A stretch of 64,000 nucleotides of DNA from assembly GCF_003173755.1 (NCBI RefSeq), contig NZ_CP029553.1, positions 6,018,001-6,082,000 on the forward strand. Direction: 5' to 3'. This DNA is from Methylobacterium terrae. GTDB taxonomy: Bacteria > Pseudomonadota > Alphaproteobacteria > Rhizobiales > Beijerinckiaceae. Shown here one piece after another: positions 28,138 to 36,840 of the stretch. Every line of letters starts with the position of its first letter. Within the stretch, counting starts at the first letter, position 1. Made by a program: the position numbers and the translations under genes. The notes under the pieces are model-generated. The model ran no database searches, had not been told where the DNA came from, and was given only the letters and a program-made list of their open reading frames with translations.

Positions 28138-28875
28138 ATGGCGGTGATCGGTCAGGTCACCCTGGACCTGGTCCAGGCGGTGAAGGCGGCGCGCAGCGCG
28201 GCCGAGATCACGGCGGTGCTGACCCGTGCCGGCGGGATCTTCGGCTACGAGCGCTTCGCCATCGCCGGCGTGCCCCAGAGCGCCGGCGAGAACCTGCCCG
28301 ACCGGCTGCTGCTGATGCACTGGCCCGAGGAATGGGCCGCCCGCTACGTCGAGCGGGGGTACGTCCAGCACGATCCGGTGATGGCCCATGTGCGCCGCAC
28401 CACGACGCCGTTCCTGTGGTCGGAGGTGCGGGTCGACCGCGACGCGACCCTGCCCCGGCGGATCATGGGCGAGGCGCCGGCCTTCGGCCTCGGCGACGGC
28501 TTCTGCGTCCCGATCCACGACATCGACGGCACCGAGAGCGCCGCCTCGTTCGGCGCCCCGCGGATCGATTTGTCGGACGAGGCCCGGGCCGGGCTGCACC
28601 TCCTGGCGATCTACGCCCACCTCGCCTCGCGCGGCCTCGGCCCCGCCGTGCCAGCCCGGCCCTCCCGCCCGCTCGGCGGCCCGCGCTGCACGAAGCGCGA
28701 GATCGAGTGCATCCGCTGGGCCGCCGCCGGCAAGACCGGGTGGGAGACCTCCGAGATCCTGTCCCTGTCGCAGCGCACGGTCGAGGATTACCTGAGCAAC
28801 GCCGCCCGCAAGCTCGGCGCCGTCAACCGGGTCCAGCTCGTCGCCCAGGCGATGCGCGAGGGGCTGATCGATTAG
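28138..28875 (+). CDS. LuxR-type AHL-responsive transcription regulator
   Basis: A 245-residue quorum-sensing regulator. The autoinducer-binding domain keeps the key residues: Trp in HWPEEW, Tyr in ARYVERGY, Asp-Pro in QHDPV, Trp in FLWSE and Gly in GDGFCVPIHD. The C-terminal LuxR HTH is intact (CTKREIECIRWAAAGKT ... LSQRTVEDYLSNAARKLG). Start at the ATG giving MAVIGQVTLD; an earlier frame extension is less likely because it runs into the fru terminator. The cognate AHL synthase gene follows on the same strand. Confidence 0.93.
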   Translation: MAVIGQVTLDLVQAVKAARSAAEITAVLTRAGGIFGYERFAIAGVPQSAGENLPDRLLLMHWPEEWAARYVERGYVQHDPVMAHVRRTTTPFLWSEVRVDRDATLPRRIMGEAPAFGLGDGFCVPIHDIDGTESAASFGAPRIDLSDEARAGLHLLAIYAHLASRGLGPAVPARPSRPLGGPRCTKREIECIRWAAAGKTGWETSEILSLSQRTVEDYLSNAARKLGAVNRVQLVAQAMREGLID

Positions 28876-29290
28876 AGCGAGGCGTCGACCCGCCGAACGC
28901 GAGCGGGGCGGGCGCGGCCGATCCCTGCGAACGGCACGTCACGGCGACCGGATCGGGAGTCGCACCGGCCCAGCGCGAAAGACGATCGCGGCGGCTGATC
29001 CAGCCTGACGTTGAGGATGTGGGGCGGCGGCTCCGTCCGAGGGCGGCCGCTACCGCTTTCCGCCGCGTCTGATCTTATCGCAGCGTCGCGTGATCGCACC
29101 TTGAGTTACATATCGGTCCAAGCCGGTGTAAGAAGGTTCATCTCATTCCTGCCGTCGCGGTGAAAACCTTTACTCTGCATCGCCGTATGCTCAGTTGTAA
29201 ATTCGAGCCGGCGCGCATCCCGTAAATTTACGGTCTATCTCATTCTAGGTTCAAAGATCATGAAGGGCGTCAGAGCAAGGAGCCCTGATC
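28876..29290. other. 415-base intergenic region between the luxR- and luxI-type genes
   Basis: No gene seen. The second half is markedly AT-richer than the surroundings and holds the palindrome at 29220-29233 and the AAGGAG ribosome site (29277-29282). It is the presumed control region of the AHL synthase. Confidence 0.7.
29220..29233. promoter_or_regulatory. Candidate lux box
   Basis: CCGTAAATTTACGG, a perfect 14-bp palindrome centred 64 bases before the TTG start of the AHL synthase. LuxR-type proteins bind palindromes of about 18-20 bp near -42, so position and symmetry fit; the sequence itself does not match a known box that I can name. Confidence 0.5.
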
Positions 29291-29950
29291 TTGATCACGA
29301 TCATCGATCGCGAAAACTACCGCGACAATGCGGAGCTTCTCGACAGGATATACTGCTTCCGCCACCGGCTCTTCGTCGAGACGATGCGGTGGGAGGCGTG
29401 CCGCAAGCCCGACGGGCGCGAGCGGGACCAGTTCGACGGGCCGGACTGCATCCACGTCGCCGGGATCGACGACGGCGAGGTGGTGTCGTACTCGCGCCTC
29501 CTGCCGACGACCCGGCCGCACCTCCAGACCCACGTCTACCCGCAGCTTCTCCAGGGTGCGCCGGCGCCGAGCGGCCCGCGCCTCTTCGAGTGGACCCGCT
29601 GCGGCGCCGCGCCCTGGCGGCGGGCGTCGGCCACCGCGAAGGACCCGGTCGCCGGGCGCCAGTTCGTGGCGGTGGCGGAGCTGACCGGGATGCTCGGCCT
29701 CGACGGCTACCTGATCCAGGCCCACCCGATCATGATCACGCACCTCGCGACTCTGGGCTGGGACACCGAGCCCCTGGCGCTGCCGATGCTCTACGACGGC
29801 AATCCCCTGGTGCCGTTCCTCGCCCGCTGGACGCCGGCGACCGCCGACACCACCCGGGCGGTGTTCGGGCTCGACGGCACGCCCTACGACGTGCCGCGCG
29901 GCCTCGGGCCGGAGATCCGCGACCGGCGCCCCGGCTTGCGGGTCTCGTGA
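29291..29950 (+). CDS. LuxI-type acyl-homoserine-lactone synthase
   Basis: Makes AHL autoinducer from S-adenosylmethionine and acyl-ACP or acyl-CoA. The 219-residue protein has the invariant family residues: Arg, Phe and Trp in YCFRHRLFVETMRWE, Asp residues in RDQFDGPD, SYSRLLPTTRPHL and the FEWTR segment. The start is TTG, fixed by AAGGAG 8 bases upstream (29277-29282). It ends four bases from the end of the convergent response regulator gene. Confidence 0.95.
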   Translation: MITIIDRENYRDNAELLDRIYCFRHRLFVETMRWEACRKPDGRERDQFDGPDCIHVAGIDDGEVVSYSRLLPTTRPHLQTHVYPQLLQGAPAPSGPRLFEWTRCGAAPWRRASATAKDPVAGRQFVAVAELTGMLGLDGYLIQAHPIMITHLATLGWDTEPLALPMLYDGNPLVPFLARWTPATADTTRAVFGLDGTPYDVPRGLGPEIRDRRPGLRVS

Positions 29951-29954
29951 CGCG

Positions 29955-30719
29955 CTACTCGACCCCCGCCGGGGGCTTCAGCGTCGCGCCGATGCGCGAG
30001 GAGACGATCACCGCCTGCGTCCGGCTCTCGACGCCGAGCTTCTGCAGGATCGCCGAGACGTGCGCCTTCACGGTCGCCTCCGAGACGCCGAGCTCGTAGG
30101 CGATCTGCTTGTTGAGCAGGCCCTCCGACAGCATCATCAGCACCCGCACCTGCTGCGGCGTCAGGGTGGCGAGCCGGCGCATCAGGTCGGCCGTCTCCTT
30201 GTCCTCGGAGGCCGACAGCTCGATGTCGGGCGGCGACCAGTTGCCGCCCGCGAGCACCTGGCCGATCGCCTCGCCGATGCGGTCGACTTCGAGGGATTTC
30301 GGGATGAAGCCGGCGGCACCGAAATCGAGGGCGCGGCGGATCACCACCGGGTCCTCGTTCGCCGAGACGATCACCACGGGGATCGCCGGGTGCTGCGCCC
30401 GCAGGTAGATCAGGCCCGAGAAGCCCTGCACCCCCGGCATGGTGAGGTCGAGGAGCACGAGGTCGATCTCGGGCTCGTCGTCGAGGATCTTCGTCAGCGG
30501 TTCGAGCCCGCTCGCCTCGATGATCCGGGCAGCCGGCATGATCGCCGTCACGGCGCCGCGAAGGGCGCCGCGAAAGAGCGGGTGGTCGTCCGCGACGACG
30601 ATGGTGGTCTCGGAACCCAACGCACTCCCCACCACGGCTCCCGGCACTCTTCGGCCTGCTTCTTTGGTCTGTATAGCTTTTTCTGGCGGGCTTGAAACCG
30701 GAGGGTGTGCGTTCTCCAC
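29955..30719 (-). CDS. NarL/FixJ-type response regulator
   Basis: Receiver plus LuxR HTH, 254 residues from the GTG at 30719. Acidic pocket Asp44-Asp45 (VVADDHPLF), phosphoacceptor Asp91 (LVLLDLTMPG) and Lys141 (FIPKS) are all present; the HTH is LTPQQVRVLMMLSEGLLNKQIAYELGV (split here for length) with ATVKAHVSAIL. The first 33 residues are poor and lack a ribosome site; a TTG at 30620 preceded by GGGGAG gives a more typical 221-residue form. No partner kinase is adjacent, so the signal is unknown. Confidence 0.92.
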   Translation of the reverse strand: MENAHPPVSSPPEKAIQTKEAGRRVPGAVVGSALGSETTIVVADDHPLFRGALRGAVTAIMPAARIIEASGLEPLTKILDDEPEIDLVLLDLTMPGVQGFSGLIYLRAQHPAIPVVIVSANEDPVVIRRALDFGAAGFIPKSLEVDRIGEAIGQVLAGGNWSPPDIELSASEDKETADLMRRLATLTPQQVRVLMMLSEGLLNKQIAYELGVSEATVKAHVSAILQKLGVESRTQAVIVSSRIGATLKPPAGVE

Positions 30720-30864
30720 GCCGCGACGGGGCCGGGCAGACTGCGTAAGGACGGGCGAGGCGTCCGCTCGTCCGGTCGTTCCATCATCGCGGCGCGCCGG
30801 GCCCGGACCCGACGGCGGGAGCCGGGACGACCGGCGGGTCGTGCGCCGGTCGTCGCAGGTGGGG

Positions 30865-31131
30865 CTACCTGATCGCGCCGGTCAGGGCGGCCGCGATGGG
30901 TTCGACGTCTCGCTGCGCGATCAGATCGGCCTGGGGAGCGGCCGGACCGGGCCGGCGGGCCGCCGGAACCGGCTGCGGTGTCGTGGTCAGCTCCGCCCAA
31001 GGGCGTGCGGCGGCCGTGTCGCGCGCCGCTTCCCGCATGATCGGCGGAAAGACGGTCAGGGCCTGTGAACGATCCTGCGCATTCGCCGGCAATGCACTCA
31101 AGACAAGGAAGGAAAATGCAATATATTTCAT
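30865..31131 (-). CDS. Small secreted protein
   Basis: An 88-residue protein with a clear signal peptide (MKYIAFSFLVLSALPANAQ) cut after ANA. The mature part of about 69 residues is Pro/Ala-rich with no Cys. The first codons are AT-richer than the neighbours, blending into the AT-rich gap upstream. No family recognised. Confidence 0.6.
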   Translation of the reverse strand: MKYIAFSFLVLSALPANAQDRSQALTVFPPIMREAARDTAAARPWAELTTTPQPVPAARRPGPAAPQADLIAQRDVEPIAAALTGAIR

Positions 31132-31535
31132 GACCGCTCTCGCCGCGATATCTGGGAATCAACTTTCCTTTCGCAGTACATCACGGCCTTTGCTGCAATG
31201 CAATATGCGATGTGCGCCGCACCATGAGGGGTGGCCTGGCGAGGCCTGACCGGTAGGGGTTCGATGGCCGCGCCATGAGGCCGAGGATGTCGAGCCGCCG
31301 ATCATATTATGAACGACGGTCGCCGACGGTGGAACGCAATGATGATGCAGGTCTATAAAGGACGTCGAAGATATAATACAGCGTGAAATCCTCTCCTGCA
31401 CTGGAGAGGGGACGAATTATATTTATATTTACTTGTATTATGGACTATTTTATAAAATTTGCAGTACCGATTTCTCCTGCTTTCAATGCAAATCATACAA
31501 CCGTCCGGCATCGTGCGCCGGCCGTCACGGCTCGG
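31132..31535. other. AT-rich intergenic region with no gene
   Basis: About 400 bases of unusually low GC for this chromosome, with runs such as ATTATATTTATATTT. It contains one hairpin (CCTCTCC/GGAGAGG, 31390-31409). No open frame shows coding bias or a ribosome site. It may be a promoter region, a small-RNA locus, or acquired DNA. Confidence 0.6.
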
Positions 31536-31988
31536 TCAGGCACCGACGAGATGCAGCACGACCTCGCGCCGGTGCGGCCGGTCGCGGTGCTCGATCAGGT
31601 AGATCCCCTGCCAGGTGCCGAGCGCCAGCCGACCCTCGACGAGCGGGATCGTCAGCGCCGCGTCGGTGAGGAGCGTGCGGATATGGGCCGGCATGTCGTC
31701 CGGCCCCTCGATGCCGTGAACGTACGGCTCGTCCCGCGGCGCCAGCCGGTCGAGGGCGGTCATCAGGTCGGTGCGTACGTCCGGGTCGGCGTTCTCCTGG
31801 ATCGTCAGGGAAGCCGAGGTGTGGCGGCAGAACACGGTCAGCAGGCCGTGGCGCAGGCCGGCCTCGCGCACGAAGCCGGTCGCCTCGGCGGTGATCTCGG
31901 TGAAGCCGGGGCCCCGCGTCTCGACCACGAGGCGGCCGGTGGCCTGGCGGGCGACGGTGCTCTCGGCGACGATCTCGACGCGTCTCAT
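31536..31988 (-). CDS. YjbQ/UPF0047 family protein
   Basis: A 150-residue YjbQ-type (secondary thiamine-phosphate synthase) protein. The family pattern is clear: GFTEITAEATGFV, FCRHTSASLTIQENADPDV, and GTWQGIYLIEHRDRPHRREVV, with the conserved His residues. Homologues show weak thiamine phosphate synthase activity, and the physiological role is unsettled. The ATG overlaps the stop of the DNA ligase gene by 4 bases (ATGA), so it is the last gene of the exonuclease-ligase operon. Confidence 0.9.
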   Translation of the reverse strand: MRRVEIVAESTVARQATGRLVVETRGPGFTEITAEATGFVREAGLRHGLLTVFCRHTSASLTIQENADPDVRTDLMTALDRLAPRDEPYVHGIEGPDDMPAHIRTLLTDAALTIPLVEGRLALGTWQGIYLIEHRDRPHRREVVLHLVGA

Positions 31989-33679
31989 CCGGCGATCTCC
32001 CGTCCGGGGTGAACCTCTTTCTCGCCGCGGGCCAGGATGCGCTCCAGCACGTCGATCCGGTCGGCCTCGGCCGGCGGCTTGTCCCAGCGGATCCGGCTGA
32101 CGCGGGGAAACCGCATCGCCACGCCCGACTTGTGCCGGGTCGAGCGCTGCACGCCCTCGAAGGCGATCTCCAGCACCAGCCCCTTGGCGACCCCGTACTC
32201 GACCTCGCGCACCGGGCCGAAGCGCTTGGTGGTGTGGTTGCGGACGTAGCGGTCGAGCTTGCCCAACTCCTCGTCGGTGAAGCCGTGATAGGCCTTGCCC
32301 ACCGGGACCAGCTCCTCGGCCCCATCCGGCGCCTCGCGCCAGATCCCGAACGTGTAGTCCGAGTAGAACGACGAGCGCTTCCCGTGGCCGCGCTGGGCGT
32401 ACATCATCACGGCGTCGACGAGGTAGGGCTCGCGCTTCCACTTCCACCACGGCCCCTTCGGGCGCCCGGGCTGGTAGGCGCTGGCGAGGCGCTTCAGCAT
32501 CACGCCCTCGATCGCGTCGGCATCGAGCCCGGCCCCGACCGAGGCCGGGTCGGCCCGGGCCGCGGCGAGCGCCTGCCAGTCGGCGAAGGGCACGAGCGGC
32601 GAGAGGTCGATGCGGGCATGATCGAGCCCGGCGACGAAGGCCTCGAGCCGCGCCCGGCGCTCGGCGAAGGGCAGCGGCCGCAGATCCTGCTCGCCCTCGG
32701 CCAGCAGGTCGTAGGCGCGGACATGGGCCGGGAAGTCCTGGAGCAGCTTTGGGGTCACGGCCTTCCGGTTGAGGCGCTGCTGCAGCACGTTGAAGCTCTG
32801 CACCCGCTCCTCGCGCAGGATCAGCAGCTCGCCGTCGAGCGCGCCGGCGAAGGTGATCGCCTCGGCGAGGTCCGGGAAGGCGCCCGTGATGTCCTCGCCG
32901 GTGCGCGAGTAGATCTTCTGGACCTGCTTGCCGTCGCGGTCGCGTCCGCCGGCGAGCTGGACCCGGATGCCGTCCCATTTCCACTCGGCCGAGAATGCGT
33001 CGGCGTCGAGCTTCTCGAGGTCCGCCTCCTCCTCGATCGGATGCGACAGCATGGGAGGGCGGAACGGTGCCGGGTTGACCGATTCCGGCGGGCCGGCCCG
33101 GCCCTCCACCCAGGCGAACAGCTCCGGATAGGGCGCCTGCAACCCGTGCCAGACCTCCTCGACCGCGTCGGCCTCGTGCCCGCCGAGGCTCGCCACCGCG
33201 GTCTTGGCGAGGCGCGCCGACACGCCGACCCGGAGTTCCCCGGTGATGAGCTTGAGGAGCGCCCAGCGCCCGGTCTCGTCGAGGGCGTCGAGCCAGGAGG
33301 CGAGCCGCGCCGGCAGCTCGCCCTTGCCGATCGTGCCCAAGGCCTCCACCACCTCCGACAGGGTCGGCACCGGCGGGTTGTTGTGGCCGATGCCGGGCGC
33401 GTCGCCCCTTCTCGGCCAGATCAGGGCGGTCGCCTCGGCGAGGTCGCCGACGTAGTTGTGCGACATCCGGAACAGCACCGGATCGACCCGCTCCTCGACG
33501 AGGCCGCGGATCAGCCCGGGCTTGGCCTCGCGGAAGCTGAGCGAGCCGGTCATCGCGGCGAGCGCGTAGCCGCGATCGGGATCGGGGGTGTGGCGGAAGA
33601 AGTCCTGGAGCAGGCGCAGCTTGGCGTTGCGGCGCGGCTCGTAGGCGAGGCGGTCGAGGAGGTGGGCGAAGTCGTTCAC
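31985..33679 (-). CDS. ATP-dependent DNA ligase (ligase-associated damage response type)
   Basis: A 564-residue monomeric ATP-dependent ligase of the group found with a metallo-beta-lactamase exonuclease in bacterial damage-response operons. Residues 1-200 form the helical DNA-binding domain; Lys234 in WKWDG is the adenylated lysine; LDGELLIL and EGVMLKRL are motifs III/IV; WWKWKREPY is motif V; the OB fold follows. The GTG start overlaps the upstream exonuclease stop (GTGA). It is a second ligase in the window besides LigA and is expected to act in repair rather than replication. Confidence 0.94.
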   Translation of the reverse strand: MNDFAHLLDRLAYEPRRNAKLRLLQDFFRHTPDPDRGYALAAMTGSLSFREAKPGLIRGLVEERVDPVLFRMSHNYVGDLAEATALIWPRRGDAPGIGHNNPPVPTLSEVVEALGTIGKGELPARLASWLDALDETGRWALLKLITGELRVGVSARLAKTAVASLGGHEADAVEEVWHGLQAPYPELFAWVEGRAGPPESVNPAPFRPPMLSHPIEEEADLEKLDADAFSAEWKWDGIRVQLAGGRDRDGKQVQKIYSRTGEDITGAFPDLAEAITFAGALDGELLILREERVQSFNVLQQRLNRKAVTPKLLQDFPAHVRAYDLLAEGEQDLRPLPFAERRARLEAFVAGLDHARIDLSPLVPFADWQALAAARADPASVGAGLDADAIEGVMLKRLASAYQPGRPKGPWWKWKREPYLVDAVMMYAQRGHGKRSSFYSDYTFGIWREAPDGAEELVPVGKAYHGFTDEELGKLDRYVRNHTTKRFGPVREVEYGVAKGLVLEIAFEGVQRSTRHKSGVAMRFPRVSRIRWDKPPAEADRIDVLERILARGEKEVHPGREIAG

Positions 33680-34755
33680 GCGGCGCTCTCCGCGGCCTTG
33701 CTCCCCGGGGTTTCTGCGCCGGCGGGCTCCTGCGGCTCGGGCTCCGCCTCGCCCTCGTCGCCGTAGCCCAGCATGTGCAGGGGCTTGGCCTTGATCCCTT
33801 GCGTGCCGCACCAGTGAACGAGGGCGTCCTCCTGGCCGTGGGTGACCCAGACCTCGCCCGCGCCGGTGTCCCGGATGGTGCGGCAGAGGTCGTCCCAGTC
33901 CGAGTGGTCGGAGACGATCAGCGGCAGCTCGACGCCCTTCTGGCGCGCGCGGGCCCGCACCTGCATCCAGCCCGAGGCGAAGCTCGTGACCGGATCGGGA
34001 AATTTCCGCGACCACAGGTCCTGGATCGCGGAAGGCGGGCAGATCACGATCCGGCCGCCGAGCTTCGGCCGCTCCGCCGCCACGACCTTGATCGTCTCGC
34101 CGAGCGGGATGCCCTCGCGGCGGTAGAGGTCGGTCAGCTTCTCCATCGCGCCGTGGAGGTAGATCGGGTCGGAGAAGCCCTCTTCCCGCAGGAGCGCCAT
34201 CACCCGTTGCGCCTTGCCGAGCGCGTAGGCGCCGACGATGTGGGTGCGCTCGGGGAAGAGCCGCACCGAATCGAGCAGCTTCTTCACCTCGTCGCGGGCG
34301 ACCGGGTGGCGGAAGACCGGCAGGCCGAAGGTCGCCTCGGTGATGAACACGTCGCAGGGCACCACCTCGAAGCCGAGGCAGGTCGGGTCGCGGGCGCGCT
34401 TGTAGTCGCCGGAATTGACGATCCGGCAGCCGCCCTGCTCGATCGCGATCTGGGCGGAGCCGAGGACGTGGCCGGCGGGGTGGAAGCGCACCGTGACGTC
34501 GCCGAGCCGGATCGCCTCGCCGAGCCGCGCCTCCTGGCGGGTCCGGCAGAACTCCTCGCCGTAGCGCACCGCCATGATGCGCAGGGTCTCGGGGCTGGCC
34601 AGCACCGCGCCGTGGCCGGCCCGGGCGTGGTCGGCATGCCCGTGGGTGATGAGCGCGCGCGGCACCGGGCGGACCGGATCGATGTGGAAGTCGCCCGGCG
34701 GGCAGTACAGGCCCTCGCGGGTCAGGGTGAGCAGATCGGTCGGGCGCGTCGCCAT
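33676..34755 (-). CDS. Ligase-associated metallo-beta-lactamase-fold DNA exonuclease
   Basis: A 359-residue MBL/beta-CASP nuclease. The metal site is THGHADHA (His38, His40, Asp42, His43), with further ligands in HPAGHVLGSAQI and NSGDYK. It matches exonucleases encoded beside ATP-dependent ligases that process damaged DNA ends before joining. The start MATRPTDLLTL is chosen over a longer frame reaching 34872. It is the first gene of a three-gene coupled operon (exonuclease, ligase, YjbQ). The helicase and phosphoesterase that often complete this cluster are not in the window. Confidence 0.92.
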   Translation of the reverse strand: MATRPTDLLTLTREGLYCPPGDFHIDPVRPVPRALITHGHADHARAGHGAVLASPETLRIMAVRYGEEFCRTRQEARLGEAIRLGDVTVRFHPAGHVLGSAQIAIEQGGCRIVNSGDYKRARDPTCLGFEVVPCDVFITEATFGLPVFRHPVARDEVKKLLDSVRLFPERTHIVGAYALGKAQRVMALLREEGFSDPIYLHGAMEKLTDLYRREGIPLGETIKVVAAERPKLGGRIVICPPSAIQDLWSRKFPDPVTSFASGWMQVRARARQKGVELPLIVSDHSDWDDLCRTIRDTGAGEVWVTHGQEDALVHWCGTQGIKAKPLHMLGYGDEGEAEPEPQEPAGAETPGSKAAESAA

Positions 34756-34870
34756 TGATCCACGGTCGGGGACGTGAGCCTCCCGGGGAGGCGGGCACAG
34801 CGTATATAGGCGGTCCTCCGCCTGCGTCCCCTCCCCCCGGACAGGCGGTTCTCCGCCTCCGTCGCCTCCC

Positions 34871-35815
34871 ATGGAATCACGCGCGATGCCCGCCCCCGCC
34901 CGCTCCTCCGGCGACCTTCTCGCCGATCGCCGCTACGCCTGGGCCGAGGCGGCCCTGGCCGACGGCGACGCGGGTGCCGCCGCCGAGCTCGCGGCGCAGG
35001 TGCTGGAACTCGCCCCCGCCTACGGCCCGGCCTGGCTGCTCCTCGGCCGCGCCCGCGCCGCCGATCCGGGGGGGCGGGAAGCCGCCGCCGAGGCGTTCCG
35101 GGCGGCGCTCGCCCTCGACCCCGACGATCCCTTGGGCGCCCGCCTGCACCTCGCGGAACTCGGCGAAGCCGCGGGGGAGGCCGACGGGGACGCGATCTCG
35201 CCGGCCTACGTGCGGGCCCTGTTCGACGGCTATGCCGGCCGCTTCGAGCGCCACCTCGTCGAGGGCTTGGGCTATCGCGGCCCGGCGCTGATCCGCGAGG
35301 CCCTGGTGCGGCTGCGGGGGCCGCAGGCCCGGTTCGGCACCGTCCTCGACCTCGGCTGCGGCACCGGCCTGATGGCCCGGGCGCTCGACGGCCTCGCCGG
35401 CACGCTCGCCGGCGTCGATCTCTCGCCCGGCATGCTAGCCGAGGCTCGCCGCACCGGCCTCTACGCCCGCCTGCACGAGGGCGACCTGCGGGCGTTCCTC
35501 GACGCGGAGCCGCCGGGAAAAGCCGACCTCGCGGTGGCGGCCGACGTGTTCATCTACCTGCGCGCGATCGGCCCGGTCTTTTTGGAGGCCGCCCGGGTGC
35601 TGGCCCCCGGCGGCCTGCTCGCCTTCACGATCCAGGGCCATCCGGGCGAGCGCGGCGCCGTGCTCGGGGCCGACGGGCGCTACGCCCACGGCATCGCGAG
35701 CGTGCGGGAGGACGCGGCGGCGGCGGGGCTGACGGTCGCGCTGCTGGAGCCGGCGGAGATCCGGCGCCAGAACGGGGTGGGGGTGCCGGGGTGGCTGGCG
35801 GTGCTGGCGCGGTAG
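34871..35815 (+). CDS. TPR-containing class I SAM-dependent methyltransferase
   Basis: A 314-residue protein. Residues 20-95 are two tetratricopeptide-like repeats (WAEAALADGDAGAAAELAAQ and AAEAFRAALALDPDDP); residues 150-290 are a Rossmann methyltransferase with motif I VLDLGCGTGLMARAL and GVDLSPGMLAEA. The combination is common in alphaproteobacteria; the substrate is unknown. An ATG at 34886 is an alternative start. It is divergent from the exonuclease gene with about 115 bases between. Confidence 0.85.
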   Translation: MESRAMPAPARSSGDLLADRRYAWAEAALADGDAGAAAELAAQVLELAPAYGPAWLLLGRARAADPGGREAAAEAFRAALALDPDDPLGARLHLAELGEAAGEADGDAISPAYVRALFDGYAGRFERHLVEGLGYRGPALIREALVRLRGPQARFGTVLDLGCGTGLMARALDGLAGTLAGVDLSPGMLAEARRTGLYARLHEGDLRAFLDAEPPGKADLAVAADVFIYLRAIGPVFLEAARVLAPGGLLAFTIQGHPGERGAVLGADGRYAHGIASVREDAAAAGLTVALLEPAEIRRQNGVGVPGWLAVLAR

Positions 35816-35840
35816 CGCGCCCTCGCGACGCGCCGGTCCT

Positions 35841-36749
35841 TCACCCGGTCCGGCCGCCTCCCGGATGGCCGCCGATCCGCTCCGCCGCGAAGCGCGCGCG
35901 CAGCCACGTGGCGGCGGGGCCGCAGGGCCGCTGCTTGTGCCAGACCAGCTCCAGGGCGACCGGCCAGTCGCCCTCGTCGAATTGCAGGTCCGGCGTGACG
36001 AGATGCGGCGCGGTCAGCGACGCGGCGATGACGTGGTCGGTGACGAAGGCCCAGCCGATCCCGTGCTTGACCATCTCGAGGATCACCCAGTGGCTCTCGA
36101 CCCACCACACCTCGGCGGCCACCCGCAGGCGGCTCTTCTCCGGCCCGTCGCTGCGGGCGGCCACCAGGATCTGGCGATGGCGCTTCAGCTCCTCCCACTC
36201 CACCCGCTCCTTGGCGAGCGGGTGGTCGCGCCCGCAGACGAGCTTGAGCGGCACCCAGCCGATGGTCCGGAAGCCGAGCTCCGTCGGCAGAACCTCCTGG
36301 CGCCACATCACGCCGAGATCGGCGGCGCCCGACTGCACCATGCGGCTGACATCTTCCATCAGCGGGAAGAGCAGCTCCAGTTCCACGTGGGGGAAGGCCC
36401 GGGCGAACTCGGCGAAGAGGGCGCCGAGCGCGTGTTCCGGATAGAGCTCGTCGATGGCGACGACGAGCCGGTTCTCGATCCCCTGCTCCAGGCTGCTCGC
36501 CACGCCGATCAGGTGCTCGCGCCGGTCGAGCACGACCCGCGCCTCCGAGAGCAGCCGCTCGCCCGCCGGGGTGAGGACCGGGTTCCGGCCCGCCCGGCTG
36601 AACAGCGTCAGCCCGAGATCCGCCTCGAGGTTCGCCACCTGCGTGCTGACCGCCGACTGCGCCTTGCGCAGGGCGCGGGCGGCGCCGGAGAAGGAGCCGG
36701 CCTCGGCCGCCGCCACGAAGGCTTCGAGCTGGTCGAGCGAGACGGCCAT
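35841..36749 (-). CDS. LysR-family transcription regulator
   Basis: A 302-residue LysR-type regulator. The winged helix-turn-helix is at residues 4-62 (LEAFVAAAEAGSFSGAARAL, then QSAVSTQVANLE), followed by a periplasmic-binding-like effector domain. It is divergent from the PACE efflux gene, the arrangement seen for aceR-aceI type pairs, so it probably activates that gene. TATC/GATA inverted repeats fill the 91-base gap. Confidence 0.93.
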   Translation of the reverse strand: MAVSLDQLEAFVAAAEAGSFSGAARALRKAQSAVSTQVANLEADLGLTLFSRAGRNPVLTPAGERLLSEARVVLDRREHLIGVASSLEQGIENRLVVAIDELYPEHALGALFAEFARAFPHVELELLFPLMEDVSRMVQSGAADLGVMWRQEVLPTELGFRTIGWVPLKLVCGRDHPLAKERVEWEELKRHRQILVAARSDGPEKSRLRVAAEVWWVESHWVILEMVKHGIGWAFVTDHVIAASLTAPHLVTPDLQFDEGDWPVALELVWHKQRPCGPAATWLRARFAAERIGGHPGGGRTG

Positions 36750-36750
36750 C

Positions 36751-36800
36751 TATCCGATTTCCCGATACGTCCCAACTTGCCGATCAGGGTATCGCAGATA
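36751..36800. promoter_or_regulatory. Inverted repeats in the LysR/PACE divergent region
   Basis: TATC-N9-GATA (36751-36767) and TATC-N3-GATA (36790-36800), plus CGATAC/GTATCG arms (36763-36768, 36789-36794). LysR proteins bind two such sites, one promoter-proximal. These are the only candidate operators between the two genes. Confidence 0.45.
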
Positions 36801-36840
36801 GAACGCGGCGAACCAATCACCGAATCCGAGGCCCGAGACC

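Noticed and set aside
31159..31401. 80-codon minus-strand open frame in the AT-rich gap
   Set aside because: No ribosome site, no codon bias, His/Ser-rich random composition.
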